Shown: positions 9,229 to 18,799, numbered from the stretch's first letter. The stretch: DNA of 33,339 bases from Synechococcus sp. M44_DOE_062 (GCA_015295985.1 DVDX01000034.1:1-33339), one strand, 5' to 3'. The notes: a model not told the origin generated them from the sequence alone. Numbers and translations: made by a program.

Positions 9229-9828
9229 ATGGCTTTTGAACTCCCAGCTCTGCCCTATCCTGCTGACGCGCTGAAGCCCTACATGTCGGCAGAAACGTTT
9301 TCCTTCCACCACGGCAAGCATCACGCGGCCTACGTAGCCAACCTGAACAAGCTTATCGAGGGTACCGATCTGGCCAACCAGTCTCTGGAGGAGATCATCA
9401 AGACCACCTTTGGGGATCCCAACAAGACAGGTATCTTCAACAATGCCGCCCAAGTTTGGAATCACACCTTTTTCTGGGAATCCATGAAGCCAGGCGGGGG
9501 AGGCGCACCTACCGGGCCTATTGCCGACAAGATCAACGCTGATTTCGGCGGCTACGACAAGTTCGTTGAGGCTTTCAAGACGGCGGCTGCCACCCAGTTT
9601 GGCAGCGGTTGGGCTTGGCTGGTGCTGGACAACGGCACCCTGAAGGTCACCAAAACCCCCAATGCCGAAAATCCCCTGGTTCACGGTCAAACGCCCCTGC
9701 TCACCTTGGATGTGTGGGAGCACGCCTACTACCTGGATTACCAAAACCGGCGGCCTGACTTCATCACTGCCTACCTAGAGCACTTGGTGAACTGGGATGC
9801 CGCCAATGCCCGGCTGGCTGCCGCCTGA
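9229..9828 (+). CDS. sodB: Superoxide dismutase, iron type
   Basis: Converts superoxide to peroxide and oxygen in the cytoplasm. Predicted 199 residues, standard for the Fe/Mn family. Metal ligands visible: His27 (FSFHHGKHH), His79 ([10 protein letters not shown]), and the Asp and His of LDVWEHAYY near residues 162-166. The segments [12 protein letters not shown] and [10 protein letters not shown] fit the iron-specific subgroup rather than manganese. No signal peptide. A GAGGA ribosome-binding site precedes the ATG by about 9 bases. It stands alone, 264 bases after the coiled-coil gene (no other gene seen in that gap), and is followed by a terminator. Confidence 0.95.
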   Translation: MAFELPALPYPADALKPYMSAETFSFHHGKHHAAYVANLNKLIEGTDLANQSLEEIIKTTFGDPNKTGIFNNAAQVWNHTFFWESMKPGGGGAPTGPIADKINADFGGYDKFVEAFKTAAATQFGSGWAWLVLDNGTLKVTKTPNAENPLVHGQTPLLTLDVWEHAYYLDYQNRRPDFITAYLEHLVNWDAANARLAAA

Positions 9829-9900
9829 CTCTACCTATTCTGGGATCCCTGGACGGGGGATCCCATTGAAGACTAGCCTTCTATCTTCTATCACTGTTGG

Positions 9901-9928
9901 CAAGGGGATCCTTAGGGATCCCTTTTTT
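9901..9928 (+). terminator. Rho-independent terminator after sodB
   Basis: An inverted repeat built from two GGATCC palindromes (AAGGGGATCC, loop TTA, GGGATCCCTT) is followed by a run of T (TTTTTT). Two internal positions are wobble or mismatched. It lies between the convergent sodB and kinase genes and shows the iterated palindrome serving as a terminator stem. Confidence 0.7.
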
Positions 9929-9932
9929 GCGC

Positions 9933-11537
9933 CTAGTCTCTCCCCAAGCGTTCCCGCTCCTCGCGCAACCGCTCCAGAAAGCCGGGGGTAGGGGGTTGGG
10001 TTGGGGGTGCTGCAGAGGGAGCAGAAGTTGGAGCAACCCGGTTCATTTGGGGAAACAAGGGTTGATTGATGGGCTGCGGCGGGAGAGGTTGGGCTGGGAC
10101 AGGGGCTGGAGAAGGTGGAGGAGCGGGTGTGGGCACAGCAACCGGTCGGGGCGGCGGCGCAGCAGGGGCTGGAGGGGGAGGTGACACCCGCGGAGTTGTG
10201 GCGGGGGGTTGAGGGGTAGGGGACACTGCCTCTGGCCTGGGTGTGGGCTCGCCAATTCCCAGATCTGGGGCAGGATCATCCTCAAACACCGGTTCGCCCC
10301 CCGGATCCCGCAGCAGCCAGTCCAGCAGAGGTTCAGGAGTTGCTGAGGGACCCCGCTCAGAGGACTCTGCACCGCCGACGCGCTGGGTGTCAGGTCGTTC
10401 AGGGACAGTTTCCCTGCCTGGGCCTGGATCCAACAGCAGACGCACGCCCCAGAAGGTGCTCCCCGCGATGGCAGCAAAAAGGGCTACCCCAACCCAGAGG
10501 GGAAACAGCTTGGCCTTGGGCTCTGCCTGGGTACTGAGCAGGTGCCCTGCATCTACCGCCGCTAGGGTATGCTCAGAGAAGATGGGTGCGGTCAGAGGCA
10601 TCAGGAAGGAAGAGCTGGCAGCGCCCTGGGAGCACAGGGATCCCTCCAATTGGGCGCTGAGAATCTTCATATCTTGGGGCCGCCGGTCGGGATCTTTAGC
10701 CAGACAGGAGAGCACCACCTGTTCCAGCTCCGGCGGAATCTCATAGGGCAAATTTGAGCGATCGAAAGGCTGGGGCTGCTGGTAATTGTGGGCCTCGTAC
10801 CAACCGGGGAAAGAATCACTCTTGGGTCGCAGAGGTTGTTGCCCGGTCAACATGCGGTAGAGCACCACGCCAAACGAGTAGATATCCGAGCGGGCATCCA
10901 AGGCTTCCCCGCGCACCTGTTCGGGAGAGGCATAGCGCACCGTACCCAAAAAGCCGGTGGTCTGGGTGCCGAGGGCAAGGGAAACGTCGCTGAGCAGCTT
11001 GGCAATGCCGAAATCCAGGATTTTGACCGTTTCCCCCAGCGTTTCATCTTTCAGGACGAAGAGGTTGCTGGGTTTGATGTCGCGATGGATCACCCCCTTG
11101 ATGAGATGGCCATCCTGCTCGGTCTCCAGGTTATGGGCGTAATAGAGACCAGCACATACTTGGCGGGCAATCCTCACCACCTGTTGCGGCGGCAGCACCG
11201 GCTGCTTGAGCATCAGCTCCCCCAAACTGCGCCCTTTCAGGTATTCCATCACTAGGTAAGGTTGGTCGTTCTCTAGACCGTAATCCAGCACCTTGACAAT
11301 GGCAGGGTGCTCCCCCAACAGCGTGCTGATGCGAATTTCCTGCTGAAAACGTTTGTGCAACTGGCGTCGGGTGTTGTCATCGCCTGCTAAGTTTTGGTGC
11401 AACAGCTTGACCGCCACCGGACGGTTGAACAGGCGCGTATCGACAGCCTTGAACACCCGCCCCATGCCACCTGCTGCAATGCTGTGAACCAGTTGATAGC
11501 GCTGGCCGATCACTTTTCCAGGAGCAAGCTGGTTCAT
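9933..11537 (-). CDS. Membrane-anchored Ser/Thr protein kinase (Hanks/PknB type)
   Basis: Predicted 534 residues. The N-terminal kinase domain (about 12-300) has the glycine loop IAAGGMGRVFKA, the ATP-binding Lys in VAVKLL, the catalytic loop HRDIKPSNLF, the DFG motif in ILDFGIAKLL and the SPE form of the APE motif. All catalytic residues are intact, so it should be an active kinase. After a linker comes one membrane segment (about 345-365). The rest (about 370-534) is an extracytoplasmic tail very rich in Pro, Ala and Thr, with no recognisable sensor domain such as PASTA. Its last 15 residues are charged and helical (LERLREERERLG). It is divergent from the antiporter gene; the 261 bases between hold no gene that I can support. 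Targets are unknown. Confidence 0.93.
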   Translation of the reverse strand: MNQLAPGKVIGQRYQLVHSIAAGGMGRVFKAVDTRLFNRPVAVKLLHQNLAGDDNTRRQLHKRFQQEIRISTLLGEHPAIVKVLDYGLENDQPYLVMEYLKGRSLGELMLKQPVLPPQQVVRIARQVCAGLYYAHNLETEQDGHLIKGVIHRDIKPSNLFVLKDETLGETVKILDFGIAKLLSDVSLALGTQTTGFLGTVRYASPEQVRGEALDARSDIYSFGVVLYRMLTGQQPLRPKSDSFPGWYEAHNYQQPQPFDRSNLPYEIPPELEQVVLSCLAKDPDRRPQDMKILSAQLEGSLCSQGAASSSFLMPLTAPIFSEHTLAAVDAGHLLSTQAEPKAKLFPLWVGVALFAAIAGSTFWGVRLLLDPGPGRETVPERPDTQRVGGAESSERGPSATPEPLLDWLLRDPGGEPVFEDDPAPDLGIGEPTPRPEAVSPTPQPPATTPRVSPPPPAPAAPPPRPVAVPTPAPPPSPAPVPAQPLPPQPINQPLFPQMNRVAPTSAPSAAPPTQPPTPGFLERLREERERLGRD

Positions 11538-11798
11538 AGGCAGCCCAGGAGCATGTACCTTCCGATTTTAATGCGTGTTTCTCTCGCCTTTCTCCGGCCC
11601 CCCGGCCCAGCAGTCTTCATTCCCAATGTATTTGATGTGGTTTTGATGTGCTTTTGAATACTTGTTAAACGCCCTGCCAGCAATTGAAGGCCGGACAAAG
11701 GCTGTGGGGCATCGAGAGCTACTTGGATCTGGAGGGATCTGATAGACTCATGCGGGCGCTTTGCCGGGTCTGTTCATTAGCTGTCTGTCGGGTGATTT

Positions 11799-13883
11799 AT
11801 GCTGGCTAACTGGCTGCAAATTTCGGGGATCCCTCTGGCCATGATTGGCCCTGCTGAGAATCCGGTGCTGGTGTTTTTGATCATCCTGACCATCATGCTG
11901 GTGGCTCCCTTACTGTTTGAGCGGCTACGCCTGCCGGGGATCATCGGGTTAATCTTAGCCGGGCTGGTGGTGGGGCCCTATGGCTTGGGCATCCTGCAGC
12001 GGGACGAGACCATCATCCTGCTAGGCACAGTGGGACTGTTGTTTCTCATGTTCATGGCGGGGCTGGAGACCAGCCTGGAGGATTTGAAGCTTAATGCCGG
12101 GAAGGCCACCATCTTCGGGGCGCTCACCTTTCTGTTGCCGATGCTCATTGGCACAGCAGCGATGTTGGCCATTGGGTATGGCTTTCTGGCGGCGGTGCTG
12201 GTGGCCTCTAGTTTTGCCTCTCATACCCTGATTGGCCTGCCCATCATCTCAAAGCTGGGGTTGATGCGCCTGCAGACGGTAACGGCAACTTTGGGGGCCA
12301 CCCTCATCACGAATGTCTTGGCTTTGTTGGTGCTGGCGGTGGTGGTGCGCGCCCACCAAGGGGAGCTGACGCTGCAATTTTGGTTGACCTTGATCCCTTC
12401 CATTGCCGTCTACACCTTTGCCACCCTCTGGGGAGTCCCGAAGCTAGGGGGCTGGTTCTTTCAACGCTTTGGCCATGACGAGGGAGCAGAGTTCACCTTT
12501 GTCATTGCCACGTTGTTTGTGGTGGCCTATGGAGCAGGGTTGATTGGCATTGAGCCGGTGGTGGGAGCTTTTCTGGCTGGGACGGCCATCACCCCCATCA
12601 TCCCGCAGCTCAGCCCGCTCATGAACCGGATTCAGTTCATCGGCAATACCTTGTTTGTGCCCTTTTTTCTGATCTCGGTGGGGATGCTGATCAATCCCGG
12701 CATTCTCCTGGGGGAGCCGCGCACCCTGCTGGTGGGAGGGGTGATGATTGCAGCGGAGGTGGTGAGCAAGTTTCTGGCCGCTTGGATCCCGGCCCAACTG
12801 TTTGGCTGGCGCTTTGCCAGCACGATGATCATGTTCGGTTTGTCGATGGCTCAGGCGGCGGCTACCCTGGCGGCAATCACGGTGGCCTTTCAGGTGGAAT
12901 TGGTGGATGAGCTGACGGTGAACGGCACCATTGCCATGATCCTGGTGACCTGTGTTGCCTCGCCTTGGATTGTGGCCCGCTGGGGAGAGCAAATGCAGCC
13001 AGCCGAAGTGGCGGCAGAGTCCACCGAATTGCCCAAGCCGGATTGGGGAGCTCGCGTCTTGGTGCCGGTGGCCAACCCGGATACCGAAAGCAACCTGCTG
13101 CAGTTGGCGTTGATTTTGGCCAAAAAGGGTGGAGGAACGCTGCTGCCGCTGCATGTTTTGTCTGACCGCGCCGGGATCTCACCGGCAGCCCTAGCCCGGC
13201 AAGAGCAGTTGTTGACCTTTGCAGAAGCTCTGGCCCACAGCGCCGTGACCCGAGTAGAGCCGATTCGGCGGGTGGATGACTCGGTGGAAAAAGGGATCAT
13301 TCGCTCGGCGGCGGAACGGCAGGCAACCTTGGTGATCCTGGGCTGGAAGGGCTACTCCACCTATACAGAGAACTTTTTCGGCAGCATCATCGACGCGGTG
13401 GTGCGGCAGGTGGGGATCCCAGTCTTGATTACGCGGTTTCCGGTACCCATCGAGACAGCACGCCGCATCCTCTTGGTTGCACCGGAGCTGGAGGTCTCTC
13501 CCGGATCCCTGCAGCAGACCATTGGGCTGGCGCAAACGCTGGCCGGCGAATTGAAAGCAGGTTTGCAGATTCTGCTGGTGCAAACCCGACCCAGGCGGGA
13601 ACGCTCCCCAGCCTTGGTGGCAGAAAGCTATGCCCACCTGCCGGTTCAGCGGGTGCAGGGGGGGGTGGTGGCGGAAGTCTTCAAAGCCCTGCAGCCAGGA
13701 GATGTGTTGGTGTTGATTCCCAGTGAAACCGGCAACCGGTCGCGTCTAGGCCGAGAGCCGGAGACCATTGCCCGCAACCGACCCAGCCTTCCCATCATCG
13801 TGGTGCATCTGCCGCGGGATTCAGCCTATCCCTTGCGCCAAGGAGATGGGGTTCTTGCGGCTACAGAGTCAACTTGGCAGTGA
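11799..13883 (+). CDS. CPA2-type cation/proton antiporter with universal-stress domains
   Basis: Predicted 694 residues in the inner membrane. Residues about 20-400 form some 11-12 membrane segments typical of the KefB/NapA/NhaS3 group, with LPGIIGLILAGLVVGP and MFMAGLETSLEDLK. The cytoplasmic C-terminus has two universal-stress-protein-like domains (about 425-555 and 560-680), the first with VILGWKGYSTYTENFFGS. The family exchanges sodium or potassium for protons. One oddity: the segment LITNVLALLVLA carries Asn172 (codon AAT at 12312) where I expect the ion-binding Asp (TD or ND) of this family, so transport may be altered. Universal-stress domains suggest nucleotide-linked control. Divergent from the kinase. 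I cannot say which ion it carries. Confidence 0.88.
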   Translation: MLANWLQISGIPLAMIGPAENPVLVFLIILTIMLVAPLLFERLRLPGIIGLILAGLVVGPYGLGILQRDETIILLGTVGLLFLMFMAGLETSLEDLKLNAGKATIFGALTFLLPMLIGTAAMLAIGYGFLAAVLVASSFASHTLIGLPIISKLGLMRLQTVTATLGATLITNVLALLVLAVVVRAHQGELTLQFWLTLIPSIAVYTFATLWGVPKLGGWFFQRFGHDEGAEFTFVIATLFVVAYGAGLIGIEPVVGAFLAGTAITPIIPQLSPLMNRIQFIGNTLFVPFFLISVGMLINPGILLGEPRTLLVGGVMIAAEVVSKFLAAWIPAQLFGWRFASTMIMFGLSMAQAAATLAAITVAFQVELVDELTVNGTIAMILVTCVASPWIVARWGEQMQPAEVAAESTELPKPDWGARVLVPVANPDTESNLLQLALILAKKGGGTLLPLHVLSDRAGISPAALARQEQLLTFAEALAHSAVTRVEPIRRVDDSVEKGIIRSAAERQATLVILGWKGYSTYTENFFGSIIDAVVRQVGIPVLITRFPVPIETARRILLVAPELEVSPGSLQQTIGLAQTLAGELKAGLQILLVQTRPRRERSPALVAESYAHLPVQRVQGGVVAEVFKALQPGDVLVLIPSETGNRSRLGREPETIARNRPSLPIIVVHLPRDSAYPLRQGDGVLAATESTWQ

Positions 13884-14054
13884 TGGCAGTGGGGTATTGT
13901 CTGGCGGATTTGAGCTTTTGTCTCAACTCCGCCCAGCTCTTTGGTAAACTGGGATACCTCAGGTTCAGAACAGTCGTCAGCCAGAAGGAAGGCTTAGGGC
14001 CATAGATTATGTTGATTGAGGAAGTGGGGATAGCACCCTACGGAGCACAGGAGT

Positions 14055-16247
14055 ATGGTTGCCTATTTACTGGAAGTTGGCTGTGAGGAACTCCCGGCCA
14101 GTTTTGTGGATTCGGCTCTGGAGCAGTGGCGAGCCGGGATCCCAGCCTCTTTGGCAGAGGCTCATCTGCAAGCAGAGCAGATGCAACTTTTCGGTACGCC
14201 GCGCCGCCTGGCGGTTCTGTTGCGGGGGTTGCCCACCCAGCAGCCGGATCGCACCCTGGAGGTGAAGGGGCCACCGGTTCAGGTCGCCTACCAAGATGGC
14301 CGGCTCACTCCTGCCGGGGAAAAATTTGCCCAAAAACAAGGGGTGGATCCCGGCAGCCTGGAAATCCGGCAAGTGGGCAAGGGATCCTTCGTGTTTGCAG
14401 TGCAGCGGGTGCGGGGCCGACCGACGGCGGCTGTGCTCCAAGAATTGGCGCCCGCCTGGATTACCAACTTGAGTGGGGAACGGCTGATGCGCTGGGCCTG
14501 CGGGGATCTGAAGTTTCCGCGTCCTATTCGCTGGCTGGTTTCCCTTTGGGATGATCAGGTGCTGCCTTTGCTGCTACCGACCCACGAGGGCAATACCATG
14601 CCGGGCTTGGTGGCAGGGCGGGTTAGCCGGGGGCACCGCATTTTGGGATCCCAGCAGGTCACTCTGGAGCGGGCCGAGAGCTACGTTCAGCAAATGCAAG
14701 AGGCTGGGGTCAGCCCCGATCCGGCAGCGCGGGAGGCGTACATTCAGGCCGAGGTAACCAAGCTGGCCAAGCAGGTGAATGGGGAAGCGCAGATCCCTGC
14801 CCCTTTGCTGCGGGAGGTGGTGCAGTTGGTGGAGTGGCCGACGGCGGTTTTGGGGCGCTTTGAGCCGGAATTTTTGCGCCTGCCGCCGGCGGTGATCGAG
14901 ACGGTGATGATCACCCACCAACGCTATTTCCCGGTACGGGATGGCCGGGATCCCCAGAAATTGCTGCCCTACTTCATCACCATTTCCAATGGCCACCCTG
15001 AGCAGTCGGAGCGGATCGGGGCGGGCAACAGCCGGGTGGTACGGGCGCGCCTGTCGGATGCCCGCTTTTTCTACGAAGAGGATCGGCGGATCCCTTTGGC
15101 GGAGCGGGTGGAGCGCCTGCAGGCAGTCACCTTTGCCGAGGGGCTGGGATCCATGCGGGACAAGGTGGAGCGCATCCGCCACATCAGCCGCCTCATTGCC
15201 GCTGCCTTGAACTTGGATGCCCAGGAGCAGGCGCTGGTGGATCGCACCGCCCAACTGTGCAAAGCGGATCTGGTGACCCAAATGGTGTACGAGTTCCCAG
15301 AGCTGCAGGGGATCATGGGGGCCGACTACGCCCGGCAGGATGGGGAACCGGAGGCTGTGGTGGCAGGGATTGAGCAGCACTACTGGCCTTTGGGGGCGGG
15401 GGACGCTTTGCCCACAGCGCTGACGGGGCGGGTGGTGGGCTGGGCAGATCGCCTGGATACTTTGGTGGGCATGTTTCGCTTGGGGCGGATCCCCACCGGC
15501 TCCTCGGATCGCTTTGCCCTGCGGCGGGCTGCCAACAGCTTGGTGCTGGTTGCCTGGGATGCCGGCTGGACTTTTGACTTCAACGTGCTGTTGCAGAGCG
15601 TGGTGCGGGACTATGCCTTTGGCGATGTCCACACTTTGCGAGCCTTGCAGGAGTTTTTGGCCCAACGGATACAGACCCTTTTGCAGGAGGAAAAACGGAT
15701 TGATTACGACTTGGTCAGGGCCGTGGTGGGGGATCCGGAGTCGGTCAAAACCGAGGATCCCCAGAAAGCCGAACTTACCTTGCGGGCCTTGGGCAACCTG
15801 CCCTTGACTTTGCTGCGGGCGGAGTACCTGCAACACCTGCGGGCCACCGGGGAATTGGCGGATCTCTATCCCACCCTCAATCGCTGTGCCCGCCTGGCGG
15901 TTCAAGGGGACTTGGACTACGCCGTGGTGGATCCGGCAGCCGCCGTGGATCCCGGCCAGTTGCAGGAGGCGGCAGAAAGGGAGTTGTACGAGGCTTGCCA
16001 GAAGATCTATCGCCTGGGGGTAGAGCCGGCCTTGCGGGGAGACTTTGTTCCCTTGGTGGAAGCCCTACAAGCGGCATCCCCTCAGGTAGCCCAGTTTTTT
16101 GAAGCCGTTTTGGTGATGGATCCCGATCCGGTGCGACGGGCCAGCCGGCTCAATTTGCTGGGAGTATTGCGCAACCAGTCGCGCCTGTTGGGGGACATGG
16201 GGGCTGTGGTCATGGCAGGGGAATCCTCGCCGGAGAAGACCCCCTAG
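14055..16247 (+). CDS. glyS: Glycyl-tRNA synthetase beta subunit
   Basis: Predicted 730 residues, usual size for the beta chain of the alpha2-beta2 bacterial enzyme, which charges tRNA-Gly. The N-terminus MVAYLLEVGCEELPA is characteristic. Further family segments include MRWACGDLKFPRPIRWLV (about 145), ITHQRYFPVRDG (about 290) and ARLSDARFFYEEDRRIPL (about 335). The C-terminal third is the helical, DALR-like anticodon-binding region. No alpha subunit (glyQ) is present in the window, so the pair is split, as is common in cyanobacteria. AGGAG lies immediately before the ATG, and a GGAG about 10 bases upstream may be the better ribosome-binding site. The 171 bases before it hold no gene. It is followed by a dispersed repeat and is convergent with the fructosamine-kinase-like gene. 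Confidence 0.95.
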   Translation: MVAYLLEVGCEELPASFVDSALEQWRAGIPASLAEAHLQAEQMQLFGTPRRLAVLLRGLPTQQPDRTLEVKGPPVQVAYQDGRLTPAGEKFAQKQGVDPGSLEIRQVGKGSFVFAVQRVRGRPTAAVLQELAPAWITNLSGERLMRWACGDLKFPRPIRWLVSLWDDQVLPLLLPTHEGNTMPGLVAGRVSRGHRILGSQQVTLERAESYVQQMQEAGVSPDPAAREAYIQAEVTKLAKQVNGEAQIPAPLLREVVQLVEWPTAVLGRFEPEFLRLPPAVIETVMITHQRYFPVRDGRDPQKLLPYFITISNGHPEQSERIGAGNSRVVRARLSDARFFYEEDRRIPLAERVERLQAVTFAEGLGSMRDKVERIRHISRLIAAALNLDAQEQALVDRTAQLCKADLVTQMVYEFPELQGIMGADYARQDGEPEAVVAGIEQHYWPLGAGDALPTALTGRVVGWADRLDTLVGMFRLGRIPTGSSDRFALRRAANSLVLVAWDAGWTFDFNVLLQSVVRDYAFGDVHTLRALQEFLAQRIQTLLQEEKRIDYDLVRAVVGDPESVKTEDPQKAELTLRALGNLPLTLLRAEYLQHLRATGELADLYPTLNRCARLAVQGDLDYAVVDPAAAVDPGQLQEAAERELYEACQKIYRLGVEPALRGDFVPLVEALQAASPQVAQFFEAVLVMDPDPVRRASRLNLLGVLRNQSRLLGDMGAVVMAGESSPEKTP

Positions 16248-16280
16248 CCGCTTCCGATCAGTTTACTTCGAGACAGATCC

Positions 16281-16347
16281 CCCTCACCCCCAGCTTCTCT
16301 CCCAGAGGGAGCTACCCCCCAAGGACTCTGTCCCACTGGCGCGAACG
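16281..16347. repeat. Dispersed intergenic repeat (elements B and A)
   Basis: Element B (16281-16313, beginning CCCTCACC, with a CTCTCCC/AGAGGGAG-type stem) is followed by element A (16321-16347, beginning AAGGACTCTGTCCCACTGG). Both are close copies of the sequences at 5131-5163 and 5047-5073, but in the opposite order. It sits between the convergent glyS and kinase genes. Confidence 0.6.
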
Positions 16348-16369
16348 ACTTGGGAATGGACATAAGGAT

Positions 16370-17293
16370 TTATCCAAGAAATTGCAAACACTGCTGCAAA
16401 GCCCGCTGCACCGAGCCTAGGTAGCCCTCTCCAAACAGGTTGAGATGGTTGAGCCAGTGGTAGAGCTGGTAGAGGGGCTTGCGGTGGGGATATCCCTTGT
16501 CCAAAGGATAGGCCCGCTGATAAGCCCGATAGAACTCCGGCGGGAAGCCACCAAACAGTTCTGTCATCGCCAGATCCGTCTCCCGATCCCCGTAGTAGGT
16601 GGCCGGATCGAAAATCACCGGGGATCCATCCGCTAAGGCCCCGTAGTTGCCACCCCACAGATCTCCATGCAACAGAGCGGGCTCTGGCCTGTAGTCCTGA
16701 AAAAAGGTTTCTAGCTCCGCCATCACCCGTTCGGCTTGGGCCACCCATGCACCGCGATACCCCTGTTGGCAGGCCAACTTCACCTGGTAGAGCAGCCGCT
16801 GTTCCCGATAAAAGTCCGGCCAATTCTGCCGCCAACTGTTGATCTGAGGCGTAGAGCCGATGGTGTTGTCGCGCTCCCAACCGTAGCTGCCATTGGGGGA
16901 TAGGGTGCGGTGCAACTGGGCCAATTGGGATCCCAATAAACCCGCAGTGTGCGGACGGGGTGAGGTTAGCTCCAGGTATTCCAGCACCAAATAAGCCTGC
17001 TCTCCCGCGGATCCCCAGACAATGGGCCGAGGCACGCGAATAGCCTGGGCAGCTGCTAGGGTTTGCAAGCCTGCAGCTTCCGCCGCAAACATCTCCAGCG
17101 CTCTTTCTCCCCCACGGGACAACTTGACAAAGTAGTCTCTTGCCCCCTCTGCGAGAGAGTTTTGGGAAGCGCAGGAAAACCGATAGGTGGCGTTGATGCT
17201 GCCCCCACCCACAGAACGATACTGCAGGGGCCGTAAGGGATCCCCTGTCGCTTCTGAAAGGTGCTGGGCAATGGTCTGCCAAAGAGTTTGCAT
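16370..17293 (-). CDS. Fructosamine/ketosamine-3-kinase family protein
   Basis: Predicted 307 residues, typical for the family. These kinases phosphorylate sugar adducts on amines (ketosamines), so that the adduct falls off, and repair glycated proteins or metabolites in the cytoplasm. The aminoglycoside-phosphotransferase-like fold is visible: a VGGGSINATYRF nucleotide loop near residue 28, Lys in DYFVKLSR, the catalytic loop LLHGDLWGGN (about 208) and the metal-binding DPATYYGDRE (about 228). Motifs are intact. It is the last gene of the minus-strand cluster, 77 bases after the FemAB-like gene. That gap contains a perfect TTGACA (17369-17374, minus) that may serve as its own -35, although the matching -10 is poor. 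The role within the cluster is unclear. Confidence 0.9.
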   Translation of the reverse strand: MQTLWQTIAQHLSEATGDPLRPLQYRSVGGGSINATYRFSCASQNSLAEGARDYFVKLSRGGERALEMFAAEAAGLQTLAAAQAIRVPRPIVWGSAGEQAYLVLEYLELTSPRPHTAGLLGSQLAQLHRTLSPNGSYGWERDNTIGSTPQINSWRQNWPDFYREQRLLYQVKLACQQGYRGAWVAQAERVMAELETFFQDYRPEPALLHGDLWGGNYGALADGSPVIFDPATYYGDRETDLAMTELFGGFPPEFYRAYQRAYPLDKGYPHRKPLYQLYHWLNHLNLFGEGYLGSVQRALQQCLQFLG

Positions 17294-17370
17294 CAGCAGC
17301 GAAAGTCAATTGTCGAAGAAAAACAGGTACTTAATCAGACCCGTAAGCACACCACCCACTGGGGAGTATG

Positions 17371-18558
17371 TCAACCCTTGGTCAAAGCAGACAGAGAAGG
17401 TAGAACATCTTCTCGAAAAGGAACCTCGTTTTGATTCACATTCTCCAGCTCGGCCAACATGAGAGGGTTAACCCGGTTCAGGTAGGGCACCAAAACCTGT
17501 TGCAGCCTTCGGCTATAAAAACGGTGGTAGCTGTACACAGGCGTAGCCGGAAATCCCCGTCGAATCTTATGGGATCCCCCAGCACCGGGATCAAAGTTGC
17601 GGATCCCTTCCCGAATGGCGAGGGCAATGGGTTCGTAATAGCAAACGTTAAAGTGTAAAAACTTCACCTCCTCCCGACAACCCCAGTAGCGCCCGAAGAG
17701 GCGATCCCCCTTACGAATACAAAAAGACATCCCCACAATTTCTGCATTCCGTTCCCCAGCCACCAACACCACCCGCTCCCGATAGTTGGGATAGAGAGAC
17801 TCGAAAAAGCGACGATTGAGATATTTGCTCCAGTTCCAAAATTGAGCACAGGTGTTGCTGTAAAAGTCGTACATCAAAGACAACAGGCGGGGCGTGATCT
17901 CCTCTCCTGTATAAATCTTGAGTTCTAGGCCGCTTTTTTCCATTGCAGCCCGCTCTCGCTTGATGTTGCGCCGCTGGTTGGCATTAAACTGGCTCAAAAA
18001 GTCTTCGTAAGAGCGGTAGCCGGGGTTATGCCACTGGTAGTTGTGGGTGATTCTGGGCGTAAGTCCATCCGCTTCCAATTGGGCTCGCCAGTCCAGATCT
18101 ACATAAAGCAAGCTAAACACCGAAATATCCTTTTCTTGGCAAAACCGGTCAATGGCTGCCAGCATCAACGGCCACACCTCCGCCTCTGAATACTCAGGAT
18201 GGACGAGAATGCGATAGCCCGTGGCCGGGGTAAAGGGGGCCATGCCGATTAACTTCGGGTAGTAGCGTTCCCCCAGTTGGCCGGCGACTGCAGCCCATTC
18301 TTGGTCAAAGACAAACTCCCCCTGACTGTGGCTTTTCAAATACAAGGGGGCAGCAGCAACCAACTGACCGTTTGCCTCCACCAGTAAGTGACAGGGCAGC
18401 CACCCTGTCTTGCGGCTGGCACAACCTGAACTTTCTAGGCTGTGCAACCATTCGTATTCCAAAAAAGGAGAGGTGCGCTCCGTTTGCAAAGCGTGCCAGG
18501 CCACTGCCGGGATCTCGCGAATATCGTGGCACCAGCGCCATTTCAAACCGGTTGACAT
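17371..18558 (-). CDS. FemAB-like / GNAT-fold acyltransferase (PF04339, DUF482 type)
   Basis: Predicted 395 residues. The family has an acetyltransferase-like fold related to FemAB enzymes that add amino acids to peptidoglycan; its own substrate is not established. Characteristic segments: FNANQRRNIKRER (about 190), GMSFCIRKGDRLFGRYWG (about 275), LHFNVCYYEPIALAIREG (about 300) and the GAGGSHKIRRGF signature (about 325). No signal peptide, so it is probably cytoplasmic. Its ATG lies 16 bases inside the end of the upstream 78-residue gene, which implies translational coupling and a shared operon with the ATP-grasp ligase. An aminoacyl or acyl transfer step acting on the ligase product is an inference. 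Confidence 0.86.
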   Translation of the reverse strand: MSTGLKWRWCHDIREIPAVAWHALQTERTSPFLEYEWLHSLESSGCASRKTGWLPCHLLVEANGQLVAAAPLYLKSHSQGEFVFDQEWAAVAGQLGERYYPKLIGMAPFTPATGYRILVHPEYSEAEVWPLMLAAIDRFCQEKDISVFSLLYVDLDWRAQLEADGLTPRITHNYQWHNPGYRSYEDFLSQFNANQRRNIKRERAAMEKSGLELKIYTGEEITPRLLSLMYDFYSNTCAQFWNWSKYLNRRFFESLYPNYRERVVLVAGERNAEIVGMSFCIRKGDRLFGRYWGCREEVKFLHFNVCYYEPIALAIREGIRNFDPGAGGSHKIRRGFPATPVYSYHRFYSRRLQQVLVPYLNRVNPLMLAELENVNQNEVPFREDVLPSLSALTKG

Positions 18559-18779
18559 TTGCCTGCCCGGATTAGACCAACCCGCCGCGCAATCGCCTCA
18601 GCTTGACTGGGAAAAGGCCCCCAATGCTCTTGCTGGCTCAAGAGGGGATCCCCCGCCGCCAAACACAGCACTTGGCAGGATCCCTGCACCTGCTTGATCA
18701 CATACCACCCTGAAACGGGAGCCGAAACCACGCTGCTGCTCCTTTGCCCGTCCACAACTTTTCCGGCGAAAAACTGCAT
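18543..18779 (-). CDS. Small conserved-looking protein, 78 residues
   Basis: Family not recognised. The protein from the ATG at 18779 has 78 residues; the frame is open further upstream, but that part is the shadow of the ATP-grasp gene. It begins 20 bases after the ATP-grasp stop and overlaps the FemAB-like gene by 16 bases, so it is embedded in the operon. The central GWYVIKQVQG and the basic C-terminal segment EAIARRVGLIRAGKCQP look constrained: alternating hydrophobics followed by an amphipathic helix. No signal or membrane segment. Two Cys residues near 35-40 and one near the C-terminus could bind metal. It might be a small partner or adaptor of the neighbouring enzymes. Confidence 0.65.
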   Translation of the reverse strand: MQFFAGKVVDGQRSSSVVSAPVSGWYVIKQVQGSCQVLCLAAGDPLLSQQEHWGPFPSQAEAIARRVGLIRAGKCQPV

Positions 18780-18799
18780 TTTTGGGCTCTGGTTTGATT

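Noticed and set aside
14574-15905. 443-codon open frame on the minus strand opposite glyS
   Set aside because: It is the antisense shadow of a highly conserved gene; the translation is rich in His, Gln, Pro and Arg and shows no family motif.
16284-17309. 341-codon minus-strand frame overlapping the fructosamine-kinase-like gene
   Set aside because: Same strand but a different frame; the kinase frame carries the catalytic motifs HGDLWGGN and DPATYYGDRE, this one carries none.
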